Shown here one piece after another: positions 1-8,710 of a stretch of DNA of 55,621 bases (position 1 is its first letter; each line of letters starts with the position of its first letter). A model generated the notes under the pieces. It saw only the letters and a list, made by a program, of their open reading frames with translations, had not been told where the DNA came from and ran no database searches. Made by a program: the position numbers and the translations under genes. The stretch comes from Akkermansia sp. (lineage in GTDB: Bacteria; Verrucomicrobiota; Verrucomicrobiia; Verrucomicrobiales; Akkermansiaceae): contig JAFSFD010000052.1 in the NCBI GenBank assembly GCA_017435365.1, forward strand, positions 1 through 55,621, in the 5' to 3' direction.

Positions 1-10
1 GCTACGCTCA

Positions 11-141
11 ATGAATTACACCGGCTGCGCCGGTGTATGTAAATACCGCTGCGAGCAGCGGTATGAAAGCACAGCTGGCGCTGTGCATGAAATACATGCC
101 TGCGGCATGTATGAAATCCCTCACGCTGACGCATGAGGGAT
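11..141. repeat. Tandem array of five different hairpins with a constant linker
   Basis: Five inverted repeats follow one another without a gap: stems at 17-25/29-37, 43-52/55-64, 69-75/80-86, 92-100/104-112 and 116-123/134-141. Stem sequences differ from unit to unit, but each stem is perfect or nearly so. The joints between hairpins keep a shared sequence close to ATGAAAT (11-17, 37-44, 63-68, 87-93, 111-117). Two loops are TGC. The array lies just downstream of the lipA stop codon and probably continues off the left edge. Its function is unknown. Confidence 0.75.
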
Positions 142-173
142 TGGAATTTATCGGGGCAAACCTGCCCGGCTCT

Positions 174-1109
174 TCAGCTCGCTTTCCCGGCGAGGTAGGC
201 ATTCATGGCCTCCAGGATATCCAGCTCCGGGCGGAAGGCGGCATCGTGGTGCGAGGAGCGGATGAGCGGGCCGCTGGCCACGTGGCGGAAGCCCTTGCCC
301 AGGGCTACCTCGCGCAGCTCGTCGAATACCTCCGGGCGGATGTAGTCGATGACCGGCAGGTGGCGGGGGGAGGGGCGCAGGTACTGGCCCATGGTGAGCA
401 CGGTCACGCCATGCTCGCGCAGGTCATCCATGGTGCGCTCTATCTCCTCGCGCGTCTCGCCCAGGCCGAGCATGATACCGCTCTTGGTCACCACGCGGCC
501 GGGGGCCATCTCCAGCGCGCGCTTCAGCATGTGCAGGGAGAGGCGGTACTTCGCGCGGAAACGCACCATGGGGGAAAGGCGCTCCACCGTCTCCAGGTTG
601 TGGTTGAAAATATGCGGGGCGGCATCCATGACCATGGCCAGGGCCTCCCCGTTGCCGCGGAAGTCGGAGGTGAGCACCTCCAGCACGGTCTGCGGGCTCA
701 GCTCGCGGATGCGGCAGATGATTTCCGCCATGTGGGCGGCGCCGCCATCGGCCAGGTCATCGCGCGTGACCATGGTGACCACGGCGTGGTTCAGCTTCAT
801 GTGCGCCACGCTCTCGGCAATCTTGCGGGGCTCCTCCGGGTCGAGCGGCTTCGGCTTGGCGGTGCGGGTGGCGCAGAAACCGCAGGCGCGGGTGCATACA
901 TCGCCGCAAGCCATGAAGGTGGCCGTGCCGTGGCTCCAGCATTCGCCGCGGTTCGGGCACATGGCCTCCTCGCACACGGTCACCAGACCATTGTCCTTGA
1001 TGAGGTGCTGCACCTCCTTGAACACCCTGCCCTTCGGCAACTTCACTTTCAGCCAGGAGGGCTTGCGGGCGCTCTGATTCTGTTCGTCTGACATGGCGGG
1101 CTGGAGCAT
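174..1109 (-). CDS. lipA: Lipoyl synthase
   Basis: Radical SAM enzyme that inserts two sulfur atoms into protein-bound octanoyl groups to make lipoyl cofactor for 2-oxoacid dehydrogenases and the glycine cleavage system. Seen: the auxiliary-cluster segment CEEAMCPNRGECW, the radical SAM motif CTRACGFC, and the C-terminal SGPLIRSSHHD, which matches the conserved RSS region of LipA. At 311 aa the length is normal. Start: a TAGAAT -10 box (1116-1121) ends 6 nt before the ATG at 1109, matching the leaderless spacing seen elsewhere in the window, although its -35 is weak. The ATG at 1094 (MSDEQNQ) is the alternative. No lipB is adjacent. The stop is followed by the hairpin array. Confidence 0.95.
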   Translation of the reverse strand: MLQPAMSDEQNQSARKPSWLKVKLPKGRVFKEVQHLIKDNGLVTVCEEAMCPNRGECWSHGTATFMACGDVCTRACGFCATRTAKPKPLDPEEPRKIAESVAHMKLNHAVVTMVTRDDLADGGAAHMAEIICRIRELSPQTVLEVLTSDFRGNGEALAMVMDAAPHIFNHNLETVERLSPMVRFRAKYRLSLHMLKRALEMAPGRVVTKSGIMLGLGETREEIERTMDDLREHGVTVLTMGQYLRPSPRHLPVIDYIRPEVFDELREVALGKGFRHVASGPLIRSSHHDAAFRPELDILEAMNAYLAGKAS

Positions 1110-1146
1110 GCTACAATTCTACCAAATTTGCAAGCCTGAAATGCGC

Positions 1147-1362
1147 TCAGCGCAGCCCACGGCTGCGGAACCATTCATCCAGCTCTGCCGCTTCCTTCGG
1201 GGTGAGCTGCACGGTCTTGGTCACTTCCTCGATGAAGCGCGTGAGCAGTTCCGACATACTATCCCCGCGTTCCTTGACCAAATGCGTGAACTTGGCGTGA
1301 AGCTCTGCATTCAGCCAGAACGTCACCGGGCGCTTGCTTGCATCTCTCTTTACTGGTGCCAT
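1147..1362 (-). CDS. Small ribbon-helix-helix-like protein
   Basis: A 71-aa basic protein. Its N-terminal half (KRPVTFWLNAELHAKF, then a helix-turn-helix-like stretch MSELLTRFIEEV) reads like a CopG/Arc ribbon-helix-helix DNA-binding fold: a beta strand with alternating residues followed by two helices. Such proteins are transcription regulators or antitoxins, but no toxin partner lies next to it. It sits 37 bp upstream of lipA on the same strand. No family was recognised beyond the fold, and the assignment rests on the residue pattern only. Confidence 0.6.
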   Translation of the reverse strand: MAPVKRDASKRPVTFWLNAELHAKFTHLVKERGDSMSELLTRFIEEVTKTVQLTPKEAAELDEWFRSRGLR

Positions 1363-2005
1363 ATCAGGTACTTATCTCGTTGCCCCCCAACAGTAACACA
1401 CTCTGCCCCGCCCCGCAACCCAAATCCCATGTACTGACACACAGCATAAAACAGGTGTTATAACACCACCTTTCCACCCCTCCTCAGGCACCTGTTCCGA
1501 CACGTTTTTACGGCTTTTACGGTAGCCTTACACCCGGTGTTCAGATTTCTGCTTCTCCTTGCTGCTTTTCGTGTTATGTGTCCGTCCGTTACTCCTCCAA
1601 TCTCACTCCCGACATCAAAATGATTTCATATCCCGCCCCCACTAAAACACCCGTCCGATCGCCCTGCTGCTGCCGCCTCTCCTCTTTGCAGCATTCAGCC
1701 CCGCAGCGCCCTGTTTTTCTCCCATTTCAGGCATTTTCACCCCATTTTTCGCTGTACTTACACCTTTTAACTCAAACACCCCGTATCATTCTATATTCAA
1801 TACGTTACATACACGCATGCGCTACAAAAAAGCAAATTCCACCCCTACCAAGCCATGGAAACAGTCCTCATTGGTGTCATGACACCCATTTCCGAAGCTT
1901 TCCGGCTGAAACGACGGCCGAGAGGGCAAAAATCCCCCTGCAACTGGTCGGGCGCAGTGCTCCATCGCCGCCAGAATGGCCATTTTCGGGGTATTTTTCT
2001 ACATA
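1363..2005. other. Gene-poor intergenic stretch
   Basis: No convincing gene in about 640 bases. The sequence is pyrimidine-rich on the plus strand and lower in GC than the neighbouring genes. Short open frames exist but have no recognisable protein features or codon bias. No tRNA-like or other RNA-like fold was recognised by eye. Confidence 0.5.
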
Positions 2006-2036
2006 AAATCCTGCAAGTGTGCCACTTGCAGGATTT
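2006..2036 (-). terminator. Rho-independent terminator after the MBL-fold gene
   Basis: A perfect 14-bp stem (2006-2019 with 2023-2036) and a TGC loop. Read on the minus strand it runs into TTTTATG. It lies 28 bp past the stop of the hydrolase gene at 2064. Confidence 0.75.
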
Positions 2037-2063
2037 ATTAAAAATAAGGCAAAGTGAAGCAAA

Positions 2064-2873
2064 TCACTCCAGGAGGAGGATTTCGCCATCATTCGGCACA
2101 TGAATAGTGCCGGTGAAGTGATCGGCGGCCTCAGCAGAGTAAGCCGTGCGGCGGTTGGCCAGGGTGTGGTCCTCGGTATGGTAGAGCACGAGGTGCTTGA
2201 TGGAAAGAGTCGCGGCCAGGCGACCGGCATCCAGCGCGGTACTGTGGTGCTTCTCATAGGGCTTGAATTTTTCCGCATCGGCATACAGGCAGAACGCCTC
2301 GCAGAGCAGCCAGTCGGCAGCGCGGGCCATCGCCTCATTCCGGGTATTGTACGGTTCATCCCCCAGGCAGACGAAGCGCTGACCATCCGGCAGGATGAGG
2401 CGGTAGCCGAACTGCTTGGTCTTGGTCGAACCGATATCGAAGGCCACCCCGGGCATGCCCGCCGCGGAGAAAGGCTGACCATCCTTCAGCGGGGAGAAGA
2501 GGATATCCTGCCCGAAATGAGCCGTCACCTTCCCCGGCAGGGTGGCGCGGCAAATCATCTCCAGCGTCTGCAGCCCCTCATCGTGCCCATACACGCGCAG
2601 CGAGCCCTCATACTTGCCGGCATTCATGGCCTGGGCAATCATGCGCACCACCCAGACCACGCCGAAAATGTGGTCGGTGTGCGTATGCGTCAGGAAAATA
2701 TCATGAATGGCATCCAGCGGAATCTGAGCCTGCTCCAGACGGGCCAGTACACCATTGCCACCGCCGCCATCCGTCAGCAGACACTGCGAACCATTCCTCA
2801 GCACAAAGCATGTGTTGTAGCAACGCGTCACAGCCGCATTGCCGGTACCCAGCATAATCAGGGAGCATTTCAT
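2064..2873 (-). CDS. Metallo-beta-lactamase-fold hydrolase, RNase Z-like
   Basis: 269-aa zinc hydrolase of the MBL fold. Seen: LTHTHTDHIFG (HxHxDH metal motif, about residues 65-75), the N-terminal MLGTGNAAVTR strand typical of RNase Z-like proteins, the internal CLGDEP, and a late EKHHST histidine. Such proteins include tRNA 3'-end processing RNase Z, arylsulfatases and phosphodiesterases, and the substrate cannot be decided here. The start is fixed by a TTGAAA-N17-TACGAT promoter (2903-2908, 2880-2885) whose -10 ends 6 nt before the ATG. An open frame extends further upstream but runs through that promoter and into the divergent gene. Confidence 0.85.
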   Translation of the reverse strand: MKCSLIMLGTGNAAVTRCYNTCFVLRNGSQCLLTDGGGGNGVLARLEQAQIPLDAIHDIFLTHTHTDHIFGVVWVVRMIAQAMNAGKYEGSLRVYGHDEGLQTLEMICRATLPGKVTAHFGQDILFSPLKDGQPFSAAGMPGVAFDIGSTKTKQFGYRLILPDGQRFVCLGDEPYNTRNEAMARAADWLLCEAFCLYADAEKFKPYEKHHSTALDAGRLAATLSIKHLVLYHTEDHTLANRRTAYSAEAADHFTGTIHVPNDGEILLLE

Positions 2874-2879
2874 GCCACT

Positions 2880-2946
2880 ATCGTACACCAGCCGCACCGC
2901 TTTTTCAACTATAAAGCTTGACCGGGCTCCACGAAAACGGTAAAAA
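2880..2946. promoter_or_regulatory. Back-to-back promoters for the MBL-fold and YitT-like genes
   Basis: Minus strand: TTGAAA-N17-TACGAT (2908 to 2880), then 6 nt to ATG. Plus strand: TTGACC-N17-TAAAAA (2918 to 2946), then 5 nt to ATG at 2952. The two -35 boxes are 9 bp apart, so the promoters share one face. Both transcripts should begin at or within a few bases of the start codon. Confidence 0.7.
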
Positions 2947-2951
2947 GAACC

Positions 2952-3665
2952 ATGCGCCTGAAGCACTCTCTCCCGGAAATCGCAGCCCGCCTCATTGTTA
3001 CATTCTTCGGTCTGTTCATGCTCGCCCTGGGGATCGACCTGACCCTCCTGGCCGACCTGGGCACAGATGCCCTCACCAGCCCGGCACTGGCCGCCAGCAC
3101 CCTGCTGGAGCCGCATTACCCTTTCTTCACCGTGGGCAACACCCTCATCTGCCTGCATGTGCTGCTCATCCTTGCGCAGATTGCACTGCTGCGCCGCAAC
3201 TATGCCCCCGTGCAGCTGCTGCAGGTGCTCATGTCCTTCACCCTCGGGTTCATGGTAGATGCCCTGCTGCCCTGCGTGAAGCAGCTGCCGGTGCCGGACT
3301 ACACGGCGCGGCTGGGCTACACCCTGCTGGCCTGCGTGGTCTGCGCCTTCGGCATCTTCTCTTTCGTGAAAGCCAACCTCCTGCCACTGCCCGCTGAGGG
3401 ATTCTGCGTGGCTCTTTCCCGCACCTTCAAGCTGAAATTCAGCCGCGTAAAGGTGGGGCTCGACTGCGCCATGGTGCTCTTTGCCGTCGGCTTCTCCCTG
3501 ATGTTCCTGGGCACCGTGGTCGGCGTGCGCGAAGGCACCCTCATCTGCGCCTCCACCATCGGGCTGATTATCGGCCTCTTCTTCCATATCTTCCCGTACT
3601 GGGACAAACTCTTCGCCGCCGTCGGCCACCGCAGCAGCACCGAAAAGGAAGACGACTTCGATTAA
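2952..3665 (+). CDS. YitT/YczE-like integral membrane protein
   Basis: 237 aa with about six hydrophobic segments (for example VTFFGLFMLALGIDLTLLADLG near the start, then LICLHVLLILAQIALL and LLACVVCAFGIFSFV). The pattern, including an early GLFMLALG and an internal GTDAL, matches the YitT/YczE family of bacterial inner-membrane proteins, whose transported or sensed ligand is generally unknown. The tail is acidic and cytoplasmic-looking (STEKEDDFD). It is divergently transcribed from the MBL-fold gene through a shared promoter region, which hints at joint expression. The family call is from sequence pattern only. Confidence 0.75.
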   Translation: MRLKHSLPEIAARLIVTFFGLFMLALGIDLTLLADLGTDALTSPALAASTLLEPHYPFFTVGNTLICLHVLLILAQIALLRRNYAPVQLLQVLMSFTLGFMVDALLPCVKQLPVPDYTARLGYTLLACVVCAFGIFSFVKANLLPLPAEGFCVALSRTFKLKFSRVKVGLDCAMVLFAVGFSLMFLGTVVGVREGTLICASTIGLIIGLFFHIFPYWDKLFAAVGHRSSTEKEDDFD

Positions 3666-3694
3666 AAACCCGGCTGAAGCACGAAGTACGAATT

Positions 3695-3818
3695 GGGAAC
3701 CTCTAAAAACTCACTAAATAGGAATTTGTGGGGGAACTCTGTCGGAGCACGGGACTTCAGTCCCGATTGGAAGCACCGTTATTTCGGGACTGAAGTCCCG
3801 TGCCCCGACAACGACAAA
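3695..3818. repeat. MITE-like palindromic element, copy 1 (right end lost)
   Basis: Begins with the shared terminal sequence GGGAACCTCTAAAAACTC. The core is a long inverted repeat, with GGGACTTCAGTCCC on one arm and GGGACTGAAGTCCC on the other, and ends in CCCCGACAACGAC. The right terminal repeat seen in copy 2 is missing, and the element runs straight into heptamer repeats. Confidence 0.8.
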
Positions 3819-3962
3819 ATTACGAATTACGAGTTACGAATTACGAATTGTCAGCTCCGCGAGCCTTACGGCTCGCCATTGTACATCAAATAATTCCATA
3901 CTGGCGGGCGAATGCCCGCGGAACTTTTTACTTCGTAATTCGCAACTCGTCATTCGTAATTC
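3819..3962. repeat. Heptamer repeats flanking a two-hairpin element, copy A
   Basis: TACGAAT/ACGAGTT-type heptamers (3819-3850 and 3930-3962) surround a 75-bp element (3854-3928). The element contains GCGAGCC-TTAC-GGCTCGC, a spacer ending TAATTCCATACTGG, and GCGGGC-GAAT-GCCCGC, all enclosed by an outer inverted repeat. Other copies lie near 5.3, 18.9 and 20.4 kb. Confidence 0.8.
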
Positions 3963-5178
3963 AAATTCCGTTTTCCGGCTGGACGCGGGTGGAGCCGTCC
4001 GAATGCAGGGAGAGGGAATACGCCCCGGCCTGGGTATCCACATGCCGGCGTTCGTTCATCTCAGCCGGCAGCCCCTGCTCGTTCCAGAAATACTCACGCG
4101 CCAGCCGGCCATCCGGCGCATACAGGCAGATACGCTCCGCATAGCCCAGCACAGGATGATTCACCGGCAGGCCATCTGCGCCGCTGTAGCACTCCCACTC
4201 CGGCTTTCCGCTGCTGCCGCGGCGCACCAGGTGCTCCGCGCACGCGCGGGAAGCCTCGCAGGGCGCACCCGTTGCATCCATGAACCGGCGGCGCTCCAAC
4301 CCGCTCTGAGCCACGGCCTCGTGGTGCAACGCAGCCGCCCCGGAATCCGGGTGAACCACAGGCTCTCCCTCCCTGTTCTTCCACTCGCGACAGGTGCCCT
4401 GCTCACAAGGGCTCAGCACCTCCTGCGCTATGCCAGCATGATTATCCGCCAGCCGCCCGCCCACCAAATTCGAGCGGCGCACGCTGCCATCCTCCCCGTA
4501 GCGGTACTCCACCACCTCCTCACCTGCCGCATTCTGCACCGGCACCCCGGCAGCATCCAGATACTCCACCCGCAGCGGGCGCCCCTCAGAATCATAGGCC
4601 ACTCGGCACTCTGCATAGCCGGGGTAACGCGGCATCGTCCGCTCTCCCGACGCATTCCGGAACTCCGTGCGCACCACGCGCCCGGCGGCATCGCGCTCAA
4701 AAAGGCGCTGCGCCACGCCGTGTGCATCCTCCGCCGGGGCGCCGGTGGCATCCCGGTTCTCCTTGCGCACCAGGCGTCCGGCCCCATCATAATGCAGCAA
4801 CTGCTCGGCCACCCGGCTGCCGGGCAATGCCGCCAGCCGCCCACGCGCATCCACCGATTTCATGCGGCTCACCCGCCCGTCGCCATCATACTCCAGCCGC
4901 ACATGCGGCACCCCGCGCACATCGCCGCGCCCCAGGGGAGTCACCCCGCCCGGCGGCTCCGCCCCGGCCGTGTTCAGCACCCCGGCATAGCACCGGCACA
5001 AAGGCGACGCTTCCGGCAGCACCGTATGGTAAATCCCCAGCCCCAGCGCCGCCACCAGCAGGCACATGGCAGCCAGACTGCCCAGATAATTCCAGGAAAA
5101 CTCAAACAGCCCTTTCAGCGTTTCTCCCGCTTGCTTTGCCAAGATGCGCATGCAGGGCAGATGCGCCGCCCCCTGCAT
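3961..5178 (-). CDS. Membrane-anchored protein with YD/RHS-like repeats
   Basis: 405 aa with one hydrophobic segment (about residues 30-50, GSLAAMCLLVAALGLGIY) followed by a long domain built of repeats of the form YDxxGRxxRxExxDAxGxP. This resembles YD/RHS-type or MORN-like strand repeats, for example LHYDGAGRLVRKENRDATG. Topology suggests a short cytoplasmic head and an extracytoplasmic repeat domain. No toxin tip or RHS core is present, so it is unlikely to be a polymorphic toxin. Start: TTGCGT-N17-TATATT (5216 to 5188) ends 9 nt before ATG 5178. The TTG at 5187 and a later ATG (MRILAKQ) are alternatives. Function unknown. Confidence 0.7.
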   Translation of the reverse strand: MQGAAHLPCMRILAKQAGETLKGLFEFSWNYLGSLAAMCLLVAALGLGIYHTVLPEASPLCRCYAGVLNTAGAEPPGGVTPLGRGDVRGVPHVRLEYDGDGRVSRMKSVDARGRLAALPGSRVAEQLLHYDGAGRLVRKENRDATGAPAEDAHGVAQRLFERDAAGRVVRTEFRNASGERTMPRYPGYAECRVAYDSEGRPLRVEYLDAAGVPVQNAAGEEVVEYRYGEDGSVRRSNLVGGRLADNHAGIAQEVLSPCEQGTCREWKNREGEPVVHPDSGAAALHHEAVAQSGLERRRFMDATGAPCEASRACAEHLVRRGSSGKPEWECYSGADGLPVNHPVLGYAERICLYAPDGRLAREYFWNEQGLPAEMNERRHVDTQAGAYSLSLHSDGSTRVQPENGI

Positions 5179-5187
5179 GCTATTCAA

Positions 5188-5216
5188 AATATATTAGTGA
5201 AACGCACCTAACGCAA
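5188..5216 (-). promoter_or_regulatory. Promoter of the YD-repeat gene
   Basis: TTGCGT (5216-5211), 17-bp spacer, TATATT (5193-5188), then 9 nt to the ATG. Confidence 0.6.
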
Positions 5217-5219
5217 TAG

Positions 5220-5365
5220 AGGTACGAAGTACGAGTTACGAAGTACGAAGTAGAAAGTTCCGCGGGCATTCGCCCGCCAGTATGGAATTATTTGATGTAC
5301 AATGGCGAGCCGCAAGGCTCGCGGAATTTGTTACTTCGTAACTCGTAATTCGTACTTCGTAATTC
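5220..5365. repeat. Heptamer repeats flanking a two-hairpin element, copy B
   Basis: Same element as copy A but in the opposite orientation (5254-5328), with GCGGGC/GCCCGC and GCGAGCC/GGCTCGC hairpins. It is bordered on both sides by TACGAAG/TACGAGT heptamers. Confidence 0.8.
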
Positions 5366-5392
5366 AACAACGTCTTCGGGACACAGAGCGGC

Positions 5393-5668
5393 CTAACGGT
5401 GGCTCTGCATCCGACGATAGGCCGTGCGCATGCACAGCAGGCTCACCAGCAGCATGAAGGCCGTGCCCAGCAGCGCCGGCACCCAGTTCACCTGCTCCCC
5501 GGCCTGCCACAGCCGCACCCACGAAGCTATGGGCAGTGCTGCCACCACCACCGCCAGCATCACCCAGGCAGCCGAGACTGCCACCCGGCGCACCGCCCGC
5601 TGCTGCGGTCGCGTATGCTTCCGCAGCGGCATCTCCTCATCTTTCTTTTTACGGTATTTGCCACCCAT
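5393..5668 (-). CDS. Small two-helix membrane protein
   Basis: 91 aa. A strongly basic N-terminus (MGGKYRKKKDEE, then RKHTRPQQRAVRR) is followed by two hydrophobic segments (about residues 30-50, VSAAWVMLAVVVAALPIASW, and about 62-80, ALLGTAFMLLVSLLCM), ending in a basic tail. The charge pattern predicts both ends in the cytoplasm. No family was recognised. The promoter TTGCCA-N16-TAGAGT (5706 to 5679) ends 10 nt before the ATG, supporting this start. It is divergent from pgk. Confidence 0.65.
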   Translation of the reverse strand: MGGKYRKKKDEEMPLRKHTRPQQRAVRRVAVSAAWVMLAVVVAALPIASWVRLWQAGEQVNWVPALLGTAFMLLVSLLCMRTAYRRMQSHR

Positions 5669-5678
5669 ATTGTCTCAT

Positions 5679-5706
5679 ACTCTAGCACAATAATTTACGT
5701 TGGCAA
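5679..5706 (-). promoter_or_regulatory. Promoter of the small membrane protein gene
   Basis: TTGCCA (5706-5701), 16-bp spacer, TAGAGT (5684-5679), 10 nt to ATG 5668. Confidence 0.55.
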
Positions 5707-5748
5707 GCCAATTTCACCTATTTTTCCTGACAAAATGCGCATTTAGCC

Positions 5749-5776
5749 TTGAATATCGGGGATTTTCCGCTAAAAT
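5749..5776 (+). promoter_or_regulatory. Promoter of pgk
   Basis: TTGAAT, 16-bp spacer, TAAAAT (5771-5776). Unlike many genes here it leaves an untranslated leader of about 60 nt before ATG 5845, and that leader shows no SD sequence. Confidence 0.55.
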
Positions 5777-5844
5777 ACGCCGCACGAGGTATTGCAACCC
5801 GCAATTATCCCCAGAAAACTTCAACCACATAATTAATAGTAACT

Positions 5845-7044
<1,200 letters not shown>

Positions 7045-7070
7045 TCCCCCCCTTCTCCTTACCCCCTCAA

Positions 7071-7105
7071 AACCCCGGAAGCCCCAGCGCTTCCGGGGTT
7101 TTCTT
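7071..7105 (+). terminator. Terminator of pgk
   Basis: Stem CCCCGGAAGC (7073-7082) with GCTTCCGGGG (7089-7098), a 6-nt loop, then TTTTCTTTC. Confidence 0.9.
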
Positions 7106-7124
7106 TCTGCCTGCGCATCACTAT

Positions 7125-7290
7125 ATGGAAATTTGTGGGGGAACTCTGTCGGAGCACGGGACTTTCCTGTCACGGCGTAGAGCGTAAGCTCGGAGACGGA
7201 AGTCCCGATTGGAAGCACCGTTATTTCGGGACTGAAGTCCCGTGCCCCGACAACGACAAACATCAATTTGGTGAGTTTTTAGAGCTTCCC
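7125..7290. repeat. MITE-like palindromic element, copy 2 (arm interrupted)
   Basis: Shares the GGGACTT/AAGTCCC core with copy 1 and keeps the right terminal repeat GTGAGTTTTTAGAGCTTCCC (7271-7290), which mirrors the left end of copy 1. The left core arm carries an extra stretch of about 32 bp (from about 7166 to 7200) inside the GGGACTT palindrome. Copy 3 carries the same extra stretch in the opposite orientation. The DNA from here to 7390 shows no gene. Confidence 0.8.
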
Positions 7291-7410
7291 GAATTATAAG
7301 CTCCGCTTCCGTCTCCGCTAAAGCTTCCGACTTCGCTCCTTGCGGAGCTACGCCGCGACAGGCTGCCTTCGGTTCGTCGCTTGGCCGCGCCCCCACCCGG
7401 CACAGCAGAA

Positions 7411-7440
7411 CCGGCACCTGGAACAACGCCCCGGTGCCGG
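7411..7440 (-). terminator. Hairpin after PEP-CTERM gene A
   Basis: Stem CCGGCACC/GGTGCCGG in the 3' untranslated region, about 40 nt past the stop. It is the counterpart of the stronger hairpin after gene B. No run of T follows, so termination strength is uncertain. Confidence 0.5.
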
Positions 7441-7480
7441 TGAAGTCATTATCTGTGAAAGGTTCAGACCTCCGCTGCCT

Positions 7481-8155
7481 TTACTTGCGGCGGCGGCGGG
7501 CGGCCAGACCGGCCAGTGCCAGCAGGCTCAGCGTAGCCGTGGCGGGCTCGGGGATATAGGAAATCCCGATGTTGGAAACTTCTACAGTCTGACCGTCACC
7601 AGCATTGCCAGAGGGGTGGTTAGCCGTCCAGACCACAAAGAGCTGGGTAGGCTCCACAAAGGCTGCGTCGTATGTGACGGATACATCACCAGCACCACCA
7701 ACGAAGGTATTGCCAATCAGCTCTGTAACGGTGGTGCCATCGTAGCTCCAGAGCGAGTAGCCGAGTTGGTTGTTAGTAGTGAAGCTCAGCGTAATAGCGT
7801 CGGCCGCGTTTTCTAACGCCACACCAAGTGCCACATACTCACCGCTGAGCTCAGGACGGCTCTTGAACGAAAAGGACGTGGAGGAGATGATGGAGATATC
7901 GCTGCCGTAGTGACCCGAACCATACGCCTGTCCCGTGCCGCCGAACCAACCTACCAAATCAGTGTTGCCTATGTTAGTGCTGGTGATGGCCGTGGCAAGC
8001 TGTTGGACGATATCAGCGGACGCTCCCGTACCAATACCGTTGGCGTTGCTACCGGCAATCCAGGTGAAGTCATCGTTGCCCGGCAGAGTCAGCGTAGCAG
8101 TGTTTGCCACTGCCACACCGGCCAGAGCCATCAGGGTAATAAGTGTCTTTTTCAT
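7481..8155 (-). CDS. PEP-CTERM sorted secreted protein A
   Basis: 224 aa. A signal peptide (MKKTLITLMALAGVAVA) leads to a beta-rich exported domain without recognised catalytic motifs. A C-terminal sorting tail follows: the PEP motif in YIPEPATATLSL, a hydrophobic helix, and the basic end AARRRRK. Family knowledge: the exosortase/archaeosortase system cleaves such tails and attaches the protein to the cell surface or matrix. No exosortase gene is in the window. The first 15 codons, the tail and both untranslated regions nearly match gene B at 8711. The weak AAAGAA upstream is not a clear SD. The role of the middle domain is unknown. Confidence 0.85.
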   Translation of the reverse strand: MKKTLITLMALAGVAVANTATLTLPGNDDFTWIAGSNANGIGTGASADIVQQLATAITSTNIGNTDLVGWFGGTGQAYGSGHYGSDISIISSTSFSFKSRPELSGEYVALGVALENAADAITLSFTTNNQLGYSLWSYDGTTVTELIGNTFVGGAGDVSVTYDAAFVEPTQLFVVWTANHPSGNAGDGQTVEVSNIGISYIPEPATATLSLLALAGLAARRRRK

Positions 8156-8285
8156 GTTTGTAATTCTTTCTTTTTGTTTGGTTTGCGAGTTTACGCCGGA
8201 GCGCCTGTTTCCTCGCGCGATGGAACGACAATCTCCCCACTGCACAGCTCACGGCGTGAGTATATCGCATTTCCTGTGCGATGTA
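8156..8285 (-). promoter_or_regulatory. Conserved 130-nt leader of PEP-CTERM gene A
   Basis: Nearly the same as the leader of gene B. In order: the palindrome ATCGCACAGGAAATGCGAT, an overlapping TATACT -10 candidate, a small hairpin CTCAC-GCC-GTGAG, and a purine-rich stretch before the ATG. The palindrome covers the -35/-10 spacer, so it could be an operator. Confidence 0.6.
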
Positions 8286-8579
8286 TAGATTTTTTTTGCG
8301 TAAGTGCATTTTATTTAATCAACAGGGGGATGACTGCGCATAATCCCCCGCTCGGTGCGCTCAATGCCTATTGAAAGGGAGCAACTGAATGATGTCGTCG
8401 ACTCATATTTCATCATTCTGAGACCCCGTAAAATAATAAATTTGATGAGAAATAGGCGATAAATCCGAATAACTTCGCTGTATGATACATTCCCACCTTA
8501 TAAAAAAACACTCGCCAGGCATCGACACAAATCTGCCGGGAAGAAGAACCGGGCAGCATAAATATTGCAAGGTAACCGG

Positions 8580-8710
8580 TACATCGCACAGGAAATGCGA
8601 TATACTCACCCCGTGAGCTGTGCAGTGGGGAGGCTTGTCGTTCCATCGCGCGAGGAAACAGGCGCTCCGGCACATACTCGCAAATCAAACATACAGAAAG
8701 AAATACAAAT
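8580..8710 (+). promoter_or_regulatory. Conserved 131-nt leader of PEP-CTERM gene B
   Basis: Mirror copy of the gene A leader: palindrome at 8582-8600, TATACT at 8601-8606, hairpin CTCAC-CCC-GTGAG at 8605-8617, and AAGAAATAC just before the start. The only change within the small hairpin falls in the loop (GCC against CCC). Confidence 0.6.

Noticed and set aside
11..141. CRISPR array
   Set aside because: No constant repeat of 24 nt or more, no uniform spacers and no cas genes; the constant part is only about 7 bp and the variable parts are palindromes.
1578..2006. 142-codon plus-strand open frame
   Set aside because: Pyrimidine-rich translation with no domain, no promoter and no codon bias, ending in a terminator that serves the opposite strand.
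2874..3629. N-terminal extension of the MBL-fold protein
   Set aside because: It would run through its own promoter and the whole divergent YitT-like gene; its sequence looks like antisense.
3961..5178. Rhs polymorphic toxin
   Set aside because: YD-like repeats are present but the protein is short and lacks the Rhs core motif, a variable toxin tip and an adjacent immunity gene.
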